A stretch of 8,721 nucleotides of DNA, from the NCBI GenBank assembly GCA_946480965.1, contig CAMLMI010000181.1, forward strand, positions 1 to 8,721. The letters run 5' to 3'. Shown here piece by piece: positions 1 to 6,938 of this stretch. The notes below the pieces were generated by a model. The model saw only the letters and a list, made by a program, of their open reading frames with translations. It searched no databases and was not told the DNA's origin. The position numbers and the translations under genes are program-made. Numbering within the stretch: the stretch's first letter is position 1; the number at the start of each line of letters is the position of its first letter. This stretch comes from an uncultured Verrucomicrobiales bacterium (GTDB taxonomy: Bacteria; Verrucomicrobiota; Verrucomicrobiae; Limisphaerales; CANJSG01).

Positions 1-27
1 CCGCCCGCGCTTCGCGTGCTGGTGCTC

Positions 28-68
28 GGCGCGCCTCCGGTCCAAGGAGGCGCGCCCTTCTTTTTGTT
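28..68 (+). terminator. Strong intrinsic terminator of an upstream plus-strand gene
   Basis: An 11-bp perfect GC-rich stem (GGCGCGCCTCC at 28-38 pairing with GGAGGCGCGCC at 46-56) encloses a 7-base loop and is followed by CTTCTTTTTGTT (57-68). This is the layout of a Rho-independent terminator read on the plus strand. On the minus strand no T-tract follows the stem, so it does not serve the histidine kinase gene that ends at 221. It most likely ends a gene that lies to the left of the window; 1-27 is too short to identify it. Confidence 0.85.
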
Positions 69-220
69 CCCCGGGCCGGATGCGGCTTCGCCCGACGCAT
101 GAACAGGCGGCCGTCCCGGCCGCAAGGCGCCGGGAAAGTCTCGATGGCGTTCTGTTTTCCTGAAGGCTCCGTGTTGGGCGGCGTTTCGGAGCGGGCCGAG
201 GGTGACCCGATGGAGATGGA

Positions 221-1858
221 TCAAGCCGGCGACGGGGCGGTCGGACGGGGGAGGCTGAAGAAGAAGGTGGCTCCTTGTCCCACCGTTGCTTCGGCCCAGA
301 TCTTGCCGCCGTGGCGCTCGAGGATGCGCTGGACGGTAGCCAGGCCGACGCCGGTGCCGCTGAACTCCTCGTCGCCATGGAGGCGCTGGAAGGGTGTGAA
401 AAGCTTGGCGGCGAATTTCATGTCGAAGCCCGCGCCGTTGTCCCGGACGAAGAAGCGCTGGAAGCCGTCCGCATCCGGCATGGCGCCGAACTCGATGACG
501 CTCTTCTCCGTCTTGGAGCTGTATTTCCAGGCGTTGGAAAGCAGGTTCTCAAGCGCCACCTGGATCAACCGGGCGTCGCCCGTGGCCCGCAATCCGTTCT
601 GGAGCCGCCATTCGGATTTCTGTCCGGGTTGCTGGGAGCGGAGGTGTTCGGACAGGGCATAGGCCATCGCGGAGAGGTCCACGGATTGGTGCTTCAGCTC
701 CGTCCGCGAGATCTTGGCCAGGCGCAGGAGATCGTCGATCAGCATGGCCATCCGCGCGGTCTGGGAGCGGGCGCGGGAGATGTAGGTCCAGGCCTGTTCG
801 TTGAGGGCGGGGCCGCATTCCTCGGCGAGGAGCCCGATGAAGCCGTTGATGCTCCGCAGCGGCGCGCGCAGGTCGTGGGAGACGCTGTAGGAGAAGGTCT
901 CCAGCTCGCGGTTCGCCTGTTCGAGCTGCGCGGTGCGGTCCTGGACCCGTTGCTCCAGCTCGCGGTAGAGCTGCACGTTCTCCAGCGCCACGGAGGTGGT
1001 GTTGGCCAGGGTCTGGAGCAGCTCCACCTCCTCGGGCGTGGCTTCGTGCGGTCTGGCCCAGTAGTTGCCGATGGCCCCGATGGGCGACTCGGTGCGGATG
1101 GGGACCATGACGAGGCTTTTGACGAAGGTGGGCCGGTAGGCGTCGGCCGGGACTCGCGGATCGGAGAAGATGTCGGGGATGACGGCCGGCCGGCGGTTCA
1201 ACATGGCCCAGCCGCTGACGCACGCGGAAATGGGGAAACGCTGCCCCTTCCACAGCGGCTCGATGGCGTCCTCGTCCGCGTAGTGGCACTTGTCGCCTTC
1301 GCGCAGCACGAAAGTGGCCCCGTCCGCCCCGGTGAGCTCGCGGGCGGCGCGGCGGACGACGGCCATGACGGCGTCGAGGTTGCGGGCCAGCGAAAGCTCC
1401 TGCACCGCCGCGACCAGTCGCTTCATGGCCTGCACATGGCCTCCGGGACGCGACACGTCGATACGGGCCGGAGGCTCGGGCTGGCGGGGGTGCGGGGCCA
1501 AAGCCCGGCGCAGCGCCGTGGTGAGCTGCCAGAGATGGTCCTTGGACACGTAGTCCGTGGCCCCGGCGTTGAGCCGTTCCATGACGGTCTCCTCCTCGGT
1601 GGAGCCCGAAACGAAGATGAAGGGGATCTCCGGACACGCGCGCCGCGCCAGCTTCAGGGCTTCGGCCCCGTCGAAGCCCGGCACGCCGTTGTCCACCAGG
1701 ATCAGCTCGGGTCGGTGCTTGTCCAGCGCGGCGGTGAACTGGGCCTCGTTCTGCACGCGCACCATGTCGGGATCGAAGCCGTTGTCCTTGAGCGCCAGCT
1801 CGACGAACAACGCGTCGGACGGGCTGTCTTCCAGATGGAGAATGCGAAGCTTGCTCAT
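221..1858 (-). CDS. Sensor histidine kinase with N-terminal receiver domain (REC-GAF-HisKA-HATPase)
   Basis: A 545-residue soluble two-component protein with no membrane segments, so probably a cytoplasmic sensor. Residues 1-120 are a receiver domain with the acidic pair E10/D11, phospho-acceptor D56 in LILVDNGVPGFDG, S84 and K106. Residues about 145-300 are a GAF sensor domain. A coiled coil (about 296-320) leads to HisKA with the phosphorylated H328 in SVSHDLRAPL. The HATPase domain has the N box around N442, the DNGAGFD motif at 473-479, the F box LFTPF and the GTGVGLA motif at 501-507. All catalytic residues are present. The kinase core resembles the phytochrome-type family. Start: ATG at 1858 places the receiver fold directly at the N terminus, with a weak GGGA 7-10 bases upstream; the in-frame TTG at 1903 would add 15 unlikely residues. 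It reads in the same direction as the sulfate operon, 131 bases downstream of cysA, but no link in function is visible. No partner regulator lies in the window. The GAF ligand cannot be told from sequence. Confidence 0.94.
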   Translation of the reverse strand: MSKLRILHLEDSPSDALFVELALKDNGFDPDMVRVQNEAQFTAALDKHRPELILVDNGVPGFDGAEALKLARRACPEIPFIFVSGSTEEETVMERLNAGATDYVSKDHLWQLTTALRRALAPHPRQPEPPARIDVSRPGGHVQAMKRLVAAVQELSLARNLDAVMAVVRRAARELTGADGATFVLREGDKCHYADEDAIEPLWKGQRFPISACVSGWAMLNRRPAVIPDIFSDPRVPADAYRPTFVKSLVMVPIRTESPIGAIGNYWARPHEATPEEVELLQTLANTTSVALENVQLYRELEQRVQDRTAQLEQANRELETFSYSVSHDLRAPLRSINGFIGLLAEECGPALNEQAWTYISRARSQTARMAMLIDDLLRLAKISRTELKHQSVDLSAMAYALSEHLRSQQPGQKSEWRLQNGLRATGDARLIQVALENLLSNAWKYSSKTEKSVIEFGAMPDADGFQRFFVRDNGAGFDMKFAAKLFTPFQRLHGDEEFSGTGVGLATVQRILERHGGKIWAEATVGQGATFFFSLPRPTAPSPA

Positions 1859-1953
1859 AATAAGTCCCACTCCGGTTGTGTCCCTGAAACTGGGTGGCGG
1901 CAACTACCCAAACCCGGGGCCGAAGGCTTGGCAACCTCGATTCCTAGACCCTG

Positions 1954-1973
1954 AAAAATCCCGGCAACGGCCG
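1954..1973 (-). terminator. Possible weak terminator after cysA
   Basis: Read on the minus strand, CGGC-CGTT-GCCG (1973-1962) is followed by GGA and a run of five T (1958-1954), 17 bases after the cysA stop. The stem is only 4 bp, so termination would be weak at best and read-through into the kinase gene is plausible. The rest of the 131-base gap (1859-1989) shows no clear promoter. Confidence 0.25.
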
Positions 1974-1989
1974 CGAAAGGAGCAGGGGA

Positions 1990-3048
1990 TCAAGCGACGC
2001 GGGCTCCCTCTGCATTCCGCGACAGCACCCGGTGCTGGGCGATCTCGAACGAGATCCCCATGCCGTCCTCCAGGCCCAGGGCCGCATGGTCCTCCTTCGT
2101 CATCCGCGCCCTGATCCGCAGGCCCGAAGGCAGGTCCAACTCGACCCGCAGCATCACGCCCAGGACGTAGGTGTGGCGGAGGGTCGCGCGATACGGCAGA
2201 CGTCCGGCGTCCGGGCTCAGGCGCACCGAAAAGGGCCGGAAACCGATCCGCACGAGTTCCCCGTCCGGCCGGTCCGCCATCGGGAACCGGAGCTCCCCGC
2301 AACGCCCCACGCCGTCCCGCACTTCGAGCTCCACCACGTTCATCGCGCCGATGAACCGGGCGACGAACTCGTTCGCCGGTTCCTCATACACCTCGCGCGG
2401 CGTGCCGATCTGCTCGAGCCGGCCGCGCGAGAAAATCACGATGCGGTTGCTCACTTCCATCGCCTCCTCCTGGTCATGCGTGACGAAGATCGTCGTCACC
2501 CGCAGGTCGTGGTGCAGCCGCACCAGCCAGTCGCGCAGTTCCTGGCGGATCTTGGCGTCCACCGCGCCGAAGGGTTCATCGAGCAGCAGCACCGACGGCT
2601 TCGGAGCGAGCGCCCGGGCGATGGCCACGCGTTGGCGTTGGCCGCCGGAAAGCTGGTGCGGAAACCGTTTGCCCAGTCCGGCAAGTCCGAAGAGCTCCAA
2701 CAACTCGTCCACCCGCGCGTCGATCTCGGCCCGAGGCCGTTTCCGGATCGCCAGCCCGAAGGCGATGTTGTCGCGCACGGTCATGGTCTTGAAGAGGGCG
2801 TAGTTCTGGAAGACGAAGCCGATGTTCCGCTCCTGCACGGGCACGTCGTTCATGCGCCGGCCGTCGATCACGATGTCGCCCGCCGTCGGGGTTTCGAGCC
2901 CGGCAATCATGCGCAGGACGGTCGTCTTGCCGCCGCCGCTGGGCCCCAGCAGGGCCAGCAGTTCGCCGTCCTGGACGGTGAACGAGACCTCGTCCACGGC
3001 GGTTACGCCGCCGAAGTGTTTGGTGATGTTCCGGACTTCAATGCTCAT
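1990..3048 (-). CDS. cysA: Sulfate/thiosulfate ABC transporter ATP-binding protein CysA
   Basis: The 352-residue ATPase that energises the CysT/CysW channel on the cytoplasmic face of the inner membrane. Walker A is GPSGGGKT at 35-42, the Q loop is at Q81, the ABC signature LSGGQ is at 133-137, Walker B is VLLLDEP at 153-159 with catalytic E158, the D loop follows (GAVDA) and the switch histidine is H191. Residues from about 240 form the C-terminal regulatory (TOBE-like) part. The length is close to E. coli CysA (365). The N terminus MSIEVRNITKHFG is characteristic of CysA, as opposed to the molybdate or spermidine ATPases. Start ATG at 3048 is well placed; its leader (CCCCATATTTCCC) has no Shine-Dalgarno sequence. 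It is the last gene of the operon, 60 bases after cysW. Specificity for sulfate is inferred from the neighbouring sbp, cysT and cysW. Confidence 0.95.
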   Translation of the reverse strand: MSIEVRNITKHFGGVTAVDEVSFTVQDGELLALLGPSGGGKTTVLRMIAGLETPTAGDIVIDGRRMNDVPVQERNIGFVFQNYALFKTMTVRDNIAFGLAIRKRPRAEIDARVDELLELFGLAGLGKRFPHQLSGGQRQRVAIARALAPKPSVLLLDEPFGAVDAKIRQELRDWLVRLHHDLRVTTIFVTHDQEEAMEVSNRIVIFSRGRLEQIGTPREVYEEPANEFVARFIGAMNVVELEVRDGVGRCGELRFPMADRPDGELVRIGFRPFSVRLSPDAGRLPYRATLRHTYVLGVMLRVELDLPSGLRIRARMTKEDHAALGLEDGMGISFEIAQHRVLSRNAEGARVA

Positions 3049-3108
3049 GGGAAATATGGGGAGAAAACGGTGGCACGTCGGAAGGTTGTAGGCAGGAAGT
3101 CCGCGTCC

Positions 3109-4032
3109 TCATTTGGGTCCATCAAAGGTTCCGCCTGTAGAAGCCAGCGAGTCGCTCTCCTGCGCCGCTTGTTCATCCCGCTGCTGGCGCCACTCCAGCC
3201 AGCTCTTCACACCCAAGGTCACCAGCGCGAGCAGCGCCAGCACGCTGGCCACGGCAAAGGCCGCGGCGGCGTTGTATTCGCTGTAGAGCTTCTCCACGCG
3301 GAGCGGGAGCGTCTCCGTTTCGCCGGATACCCGGCCGCTCACCACGAAGACCGCGCCGAACTCGCCCATCGCCCGGGCGTTCGTGAGGATGATCCCGTAG
3401 AGCAGCCCCCACTTCACCGAAGGCAACGTCACACGCCAAAAGGTCTGCCATCCGCTCGCGCCCAGTGTCAGCGCGGCCTCCTCCTGTTCCGTGCCTTGGC
3501 TCTGCATCAGCGGGATCAACTCGCGGGCCACGAAGGGAAAGGTGACGAAGAGCGTCGCCAGCACCATGCCCGGCAGCGCGAAGACGATCTTCAGATCGTG
3601 CTCCCGCAGCCAAGGTCCAAACCAGCCCTGAGCCCCGAAGAGCACCACCAGCATCACTCCCGCCACCACCGGGGAAACGGCGAAAGGCAGGTCGATCAAG
3701 GTCAGCAGCAGAGCCTTGCCCCGGAAGCGGAACTTCGCGATGGCCCAGGCGGCTGCGAGTCCGAACGCGGCGTTCAGAGGCACGACGCACGCCGTGATCA
3801 GCAGCGAAAGCCGGATTGCCGCCCGCGTGTCGGGATGGCGCAGCGCCTCGACGTAGAAGGCCGCGCCCTTACGGAACGCCTCGGCGAAGACGTTGAGCAG
3901 CGGCAGGACCAGAAAGAGCGCGACGAAGCCCAGCGCCAGGGTGATCAGCGTCCACTTGGCCCAAGGCGATTCCTCGGCGCCCCGGCGGGATTTGGCGACG
4001 GATCGGGAGAGAGAGGAAACGGTGGCGGACAT
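3109..4032 (-). CDS. cysW: Sulfate ABC transporter permease CysW
   Basis: A 307-residue inner-membrane permease that pairs with CysT to form the sulfate channel. About six hydrophobic segments are seen (starting near residues 28, 76, 112, 150, 208 and 255). The cytoplasmic EAA loop that docks on CysA is at 184-204 (EEAALTLGASGW followed by QTFWRVTLP). Other family marks are LPFAVSPVVAG (115-125), FPFVARELIP (165-174), LTNARAMGEFGAV (216-228) and SGETETLPL (236-244); these match CysW better than CysT. The length is close to E. coli CysW (291), with a slightly longer polar N terminus (1-25) and a charged C-terminal tail. It starts 17 bases after the cysT stop and is clearly co-transcribed. The spacer CTCCTCCTTT directly before the ATG has no Shine-Dalgarno motif. 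Confidence 0.95.
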   Translation of the reverse strand: MSATVSSLSRSVAKSRRGAEESPWAKWTLITLALGFVALFLVLPLLNVFAEAFRKGAAFYVEALRHPDTRAAIRLSLLITACVVPLNAAFGLAAAWAIAKFRFRGKALLLTLIDLPFAVSPVVAGVMLVVLFGAQGWFGPWLREHDLKIVFALPGMVLATLFVTFPFVARELIPLMQSQGTEQEEAALTLGASGWQTFWRVTLPSVKWGLLYGIILTNARAMGEFGAVFVVSGRVSGETETLPLRVEKLYSEYNAAAAFAVASVLALLALVTLGVKSWLEWRQQRDEQAAQESDSLASTGGTFDGPK

Positions 4033-4042
4033 AAAGGAGGAG
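4033..4042 (-). promoter_or_regulatory. Pyrimidine leader before cysW instead of a Shine-Dalgarno site
   Basis: On the sense strand the ten bases just before the cysW ATG read CTCCTCCTTT. This resembles the anti-Shine-Dalgarno tail of 16S rRNA, not its complement, so it cannot pair with that tail. Initiation presumably depends on coupling to cysT translation (stop 17 bases upstream) or on a non-Shine-Dalgarno mode. The M14 hydrolase gene shows the same: its 6-base gap to sbp is exactly TCCTCC. Confidence 0.5.
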
Positions 4043-4049
4043 CGCCGGG

Positions 4050-4874
4050 CTACGCCTGCTGCGAACGCCGCGTCCAGGCTTCCAGCAGATTGATCGCGCC
4101 CAGGATGACGAACGACACGAGCAGGAGGAACACCGCCATGGCGATGGCGCCGGGGTAGTCATATTCGTCCAGCCGGATGGTGATGAGCAACGGCGCGATC
4201 TCGGTCTCGAAGGGCTTGTGCGACGAGACGAAGAGGATGCTGCCGAACTCTCCGACGGACCGCGCGAAGGCGAGGGCAAATCCCGTCAACACCGCCGGAA
4301 ACAGCGCCGGGAGAATGATCGAACGGAACGTCCGCCAGCGCCCTGCGCCGAGCAGCGCCGCCGCTTCCTCAACCTCGTGGTCGAGCATCTCCAGCACCGG
4401 CTGCACGGTCCGCACCACGAACGGCAGGCTGACGAAGGTCAGCGCGATCACGATGGCCAGACGCGTGTTCACGCCGTGGACGCCCAGTGGCACGAGGAAC
4501 TGGCCCAGCCAGCCGTTGGGCGCGAAGAGCGAACCCAGCGTCAGTCCGCCCACGGCCGTCGGCAGGGCGAAGGGCAGATCGACCATAGCGTCCACGATGC
4601 GCCGACCGAAGAAGCGGTAGCGCACCAGCACCCACGCGAGCAGCACGCCGAACACGACGTTGATCGCGGCCGCCGCGAACGACGCGCCCAAGGTCAGCCG
4701 ATACGCCGCCAGCGCGCGCGGATTCAGCACCTTCTCCCAGAAGCCGGCCCAGCCCAGGTCGGAAGACCTCAGCGTCAGCGCGCCCAAGGGCACCAGCACG
4801 AGCACGCCGAGATAGAACAACGTGAAGCCGAGCGACAGGCCGAAGCCCGGGAGGAAATGGCGACGAAGGGACAT
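4050..4874 (-). CDS. cysT: Sulfate ABC transporter permease CysT (CysU)
   Basis: A 274-residue inner-membrane permease, partner of CysW. The N terminus MSLRRHFLPGFGLSLGFTLF has the LPGFxLSLG signature of CysT/CysU proteins. Later marks are YRFFGRRIVDAMVDLPFALP (86-105), SLPFVVRTVQPVLE (149-162), the EAA loop EEAAALLGAGRW at 169-180 continuing to the P at 189, SVGEFGSILF (206-215) and EYDYPGAIA (237-245). About six hydrophobic segments are seen. The length matches E. coli CysT (277). The start ATG at 4874 gives the family N terminus exactly; the leader (CTCTCCCAACTCC) is pyrimidine-rich with no Shine-Dalgarno site. It is separated from the upstream hydrolase gene by 153 bases that include a palindromic repeat, so it may need its own initiation or read-through of that hairpin. 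Confidence 0.95.
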   Translation of the reverse strand: MSLRRHFLPGFGLSLGFTLFYLGVLVLVPLGALTLRSSDLGWAGFWEKVLNPRALAAYRLTLGASFAAAAINVVFGVLLAWVLVRYRFFGRRIVDAMVDLPFALPTAVGGLTLGSLFAPNGWLGQFLVPLGVHGVNTRLAIVIALTFVSLPFVVRTVQPVLEMLDHEVEEAAALLGAGRWRTFRSIILPALFPAVLTGFALAFARSVGEFGSILFVSSHKPFETEIAPLLITIRLDEYDYPGAIAMAVFLLLVSFVILGAINLLEAWTRRSQQA

Positions 4875-4891
4875 GGAGTTGGGAGAGGCGT

Positions 4892-4953
4892 CCCCTCACC
4901 CGGCCTTCAGCCACCCTCTCCCCATCCGATGGGGAGAGGGACGGGGTGAGGGG
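4892..4953. repeat. Nested palindromic repeat (REP/MITE-like) inside the sulfate operon
   Basis: A perfect 13-bp inverted repeat (CCCTCTCCCCATC at 4914-4926 and GATGGGGAGAGGG at 4928-4940, centre base 4927) sits inside a second 10-bp pair (CCCCTCACCC at 4892-4901 and GGGTGAGGGG at 4944-4953). The inner and outer stems are separated by 12 bases on the left and 3 on the right. The form 'CCCTCACCC...CTCTCCCC...GGGGAGAG...GGGTGAGGG' is like the short extragenic palindromes scattered in many GC-rich genomes; assignment to a known family is inference. No T-tract follows on either strand, so it is not a classical terminator, but the RNA hairpin would be very stable and could protect the 3' end of the upstream message or reduce expression of cysTWA. 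Only one copy is seen in this window. Confidence 0.8.
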
Positions 4954-5027
4954 CCTACTGGGAGGGTTGCCGGTTCTTCAGCGATGGCGCTCAGACTTCG
5001 GGACAGGCTGGAAACTAGTCCTCCTTC

Positions 5028-5894
5028 TCAGATGTTCTGCCCGATGGCTTGGAGGCAGCGGAATTCGTGGAGGATCGCTTCGACCGCCGCCGCACCCGCT
5101 TCGGCTTGGAGGTGGAGCGGAGCGCTGGCCGGTGTTTCGAGCGTGATCTCGAACGGAGGCCGCTTCATCCCCGGCACGCCCTGGAGCATGCCTTCATACC
5201 CGTCGAGGATGATGCTGTTGCGGGCGTGGAAACCGTCGATGATCGGCGAATGGTTGCGCGGCAACACACGGCCGGCGGCGCGGAGCGCGGGCTCCAGCAG
5301 ATGTTCGGTCAGCACTGCGCCCTTGGCGAAGCCGTAGAGGCCGTGGCTGGTGTCGTCGCTGTGGAGAGTCACGATGCCGTCGAAGGCCTGCATCCAGATC
5401 TCGCCTTCGATGAACTGGACCTCGGGTTCCGCCGAGTCTTTCCAGAACTCCCGGTTCAGGTCGTCGGCCCCGCGTGCCTGCCGGGTGGCGTCCTCGAACC
5501 CGGTGGGATTGCAGAGCGGGTAGAGGAAGAGCGCGTAGCCCCGTAGGATCTCCGGATCGGCGTTGATCGCCCGGACCAAGCGGGCCAGCGCCAGGGTGCC
5601 TTCCGGCTCGTCGCCGTGGATGCCGGCGAAGACGCCGATGCGGAGGACGTCGCCGCCGCCCTTGGGCCCGACGAACAGGAAGCGCGGCAACTCGTAGGTC
5701 TCCCCGCCGCGTTCGAACTGGCCGGCGCTGCGGCCCAACAACCACGGCGATTCCTGCGCGGCCGCTTCCAGGGGCGCGAGGAGCTGGGCAATGGACCGGC
5801 GACGCGCCGGGGCCACGGGTTCCGGTTCCGGGGCGAGGTCCACACCATGCAAACGGGCGACGGCGTGGGCGTAGTTGAGCAAAGTAGGATTCAT
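5028..5894 (-). CDS. M14-type zinc hydrolase, aspartoacylase/succinylglutamate desuccinylase-like
   Basis: A 288-residue protein of the M14 carboxypeptidase/AstE-AspA superfamily, probably a metal-dependent deacylase or amidohydrolase. Visible zinc ligands are H93 and E96 in GIHGDEPEG and H178 in TLHSDDTSHG. The substrate-binding DLNREFW motif is at 145-151 and the likely catalytic glutamate is E253 in FEITLETP. There is no signal peptide, so it should act in the cytoplasm. Only about 35 residues follow the catalytic glutamate, so the extra C-terminal domain of typical AspA/AstE enzymes (about 310-330 residues) is missing; murein-peptide amidase (MpaA)-like enzymes are similarly short and are the main alternative. 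The ATG at 5894 lies 6 bases after the sbp stop, so the two genes are tightly coupled, yet the spacer is TCCTCC with no Shine-Dalgarno site. It is not a usual member of cys transport operons. The substrate is unknown; an N-acyl or peptide-bound sulfur compound is a guess from context. Confidence 0.87.
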   Translation of the reverse strand: MNPTLLNYAHAVARLHGVDLAPEPEPVAPARRRSIAQLLAPLEAAAQESPWLLGRSAGQFERGGETYELPRFLFVGPKGGGDVLRIGVFAGIHGDEPEGTLALARLVRAINADPEILRGYALFLYPLCNPTGFEDATRQARGADDLNREFWKDSAEPEVQFIEGEIWMQAFDGIVTLHSDDTSHGLYGFAKGAVLTEHLLEPALRAAGRVLPRNHSPIIDGFHARNSIILDGYEGMLQGVPGMKRPPFEITLETPASAPLHLQAEAGAAAVEAILHEFRCLQAIGQNI

Positions 5895-5900
5895 GGAGGA

Positions 5901-6905
5901 TCAACGTTGAGGGCTGTAGAGCTGGTCGAAGACGCCGCCTTCGGCGAAGTGCGTTTTCTGGGCTTGTGCCCAGCTGCCGAAGACTTCGTCCACGGTGAAG
6001 AGCTTGAGCTTGGGAAACCGGTCGGCGTTCGCCTCGGCCACCGATTGCAGGCGGGGGCGGTAGTAGTGCTTCGCGGCGAGGCGCTGGCCTTCCTCGGTGT
6101 AGAGAAACTTGAGATAGGCCTCGGCAACCGCCGTCGTGCCGCGCCGTTTGGCCACCTTCTCCACCACGGCCACGGGCGGCTCCGCGAGGATGCTTTCGGA
6201 AGGAATGACGATCTCGAACTGGTCCGGGCCGAGCTCGTGGATGGCGAGGAAGGCTTCGTTTTCCCAGGCCAACAGCACGTCGCCGATGCCGCGCTGGGCG
6301 AAGGTCGTGGTCGAGCCGCGCGCACCGGTGTCGAGCACAGGCACGTTCTTGAAGAGCTTGGCGACGAACTTGCGGGCCGTCGCCTCGCTGCCGCCGGGCT
6401 GATGCAGCGCCCAGCCCCAGGCGGCGAGATAGTTCCAGCGCGCGCCGCCGCTGGTCTTGGGATTGGGCGTCACGACGCCGATGCCGGGCTTCGCCAGATC
6501 GCCCCAGTCCTTGATGCCCTTCGGATTCCCCTTCCGCACGAGGAACACGATGGTCGAAGTGTAGGGCGTGGCGTTGTCCAGGAGCCGCTTCTGCCAATCG
6601 GCGGGCAGCAGCTTCGACTTCTCGGCAATGGCGTCGATGTCCGGCGCGAGCGCGAGGGTGACGACATCGGCTTCCAGGCCGTCGATGACCGCGCGGGCCT
6701 GTTTGCCGGAGCCGCCGTGGGATTGCTTGATCACGACGGTCTGGCCGGAGGTCGCCTTCCATTGCTGGGCGAAGGCGGCGTTGACCTCGGTGTAGAGCTC
6801 GCGGGTCGGATCGTAGGAGACGTTGAGGAGCTGCAGGTCCTTGGCGACGGCGGCCGACACCGACAGACCGGCCAAGAGAATAAGCAGAGAACGGAATGGT
6901 TTCAT
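5901..6905 (-). CDS. sbp: Periplasmic sulfate-binding protein Sbp/CysP
   Basis: A 334-residue periplasmic receptor that hands sulfate (or thiosulfate) to CysT/CysW. Residues 1-21 are a signal peptide ([21 protein letters not shown]) with a probable cut before KD. The family blocks are [11 protein letters not shown] (28-38), [13 protein letters not shown] (61-73), the long block [20 protein letters not shown] (148-167) and [18 protein letters not shown] (201-218). These are the anion-binding loops of the sulfate-binding subfamily and separate it from the molybdate and phosphate receptors. The length matches E. coli Sbp (329) and CysP (338). The mature protein has no Met and no Cys, as is classically known for sulfate-binding protein. 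It starts 33 bases after the porin stop with no Shine-Dalgarno site and is followed 6 bases later by the M14 hydrolase. Sulfate versus thiosulfate preference cannot be decided here. Confidence 0.94.
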   Translation of the reverse strand: MKPFRSLLILLAGLSVSAAVAKDLQLLNVSYDPTRELYTEVNAAFAQQWKATSGQTVVIKQSHGGSGKQARAVIDGLEADVVTLALAPDIDAIAEKSKLLPADWQKRLLDNATPYTSTIVFLVRKGNPKGIKDWGDLAKPGIGVVTPNPKTSGGARWNYLAAWGWALHQPGGSEATARKFVAKLFKNVPVLDTGARGSTTTFAQRGIGDVLLAWENEAFLAIHELGPDQFEIVIPSESILAEPPVAVVEKVAKRRGTTAVAEAYLKFLYTEEGQRLAAKHYYRPRLQSVAEANADRFPKLKLFTVDEVFGSWAQAQKTHFAEGGVFDQLYSPQR

Positions 6906-6938
6906 GGCGTTTTTGGAAGGTTAGTTTGAGGAAGCGTT

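Noticed and set aside
107..123. Inverted repeat GCGGCCG-TCC-CGGCCGC as a terminator of the histidine kinase gene
   Set aside because: The 7-bp stem is perfect but no T-tract follows on the minus strand, the loop is only three bases, and such CGGCCG words are common in GC-rich DNA.
1859..1903. TTG at 1903 as the histidine kinase start
   Set aside because: It adds 15 residues before a receiver domain that naturally begins at MSKLRILHLEDS; ATG at 1858 is better placed.
275..1954. A 559-codon plus-strand open frame over the histidine kinase gene
   Set aside because: Low-complexity Gly/Val/Arg-rich translation with no motif; the minus-strand frame has every two-component signature.
2032..4158. 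A 708-codon plus-strand open frame antisense to cysA, cysW and the end of cysT
   Set aside because: The opposite strand encodes clear CysA and CysW with all family motifs. The antisense translation is rich in His, Arg and Gln with no recognisable domain, typical of GC-rich antisense shadows.
4892..4953. The nested palindrome as a CRISPR repeat or an intrinsic terminator
   Set aside because: There is only one copy with no spacer array, and no T-run follows on either strand.
5194..6762. A 522-codon minus-strand open frame spanning sbp and the M14 gene in another frame
   Set aside because: It is an Arg/Pro-rich frame-shifted shadow crossing two well-supported genes.
5616..6929. A 437-codon plus-strand open frame antisense to sbp and the M14 gene
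   Set aside because: No domain or motif; sbp is unambiguous on the other strand.
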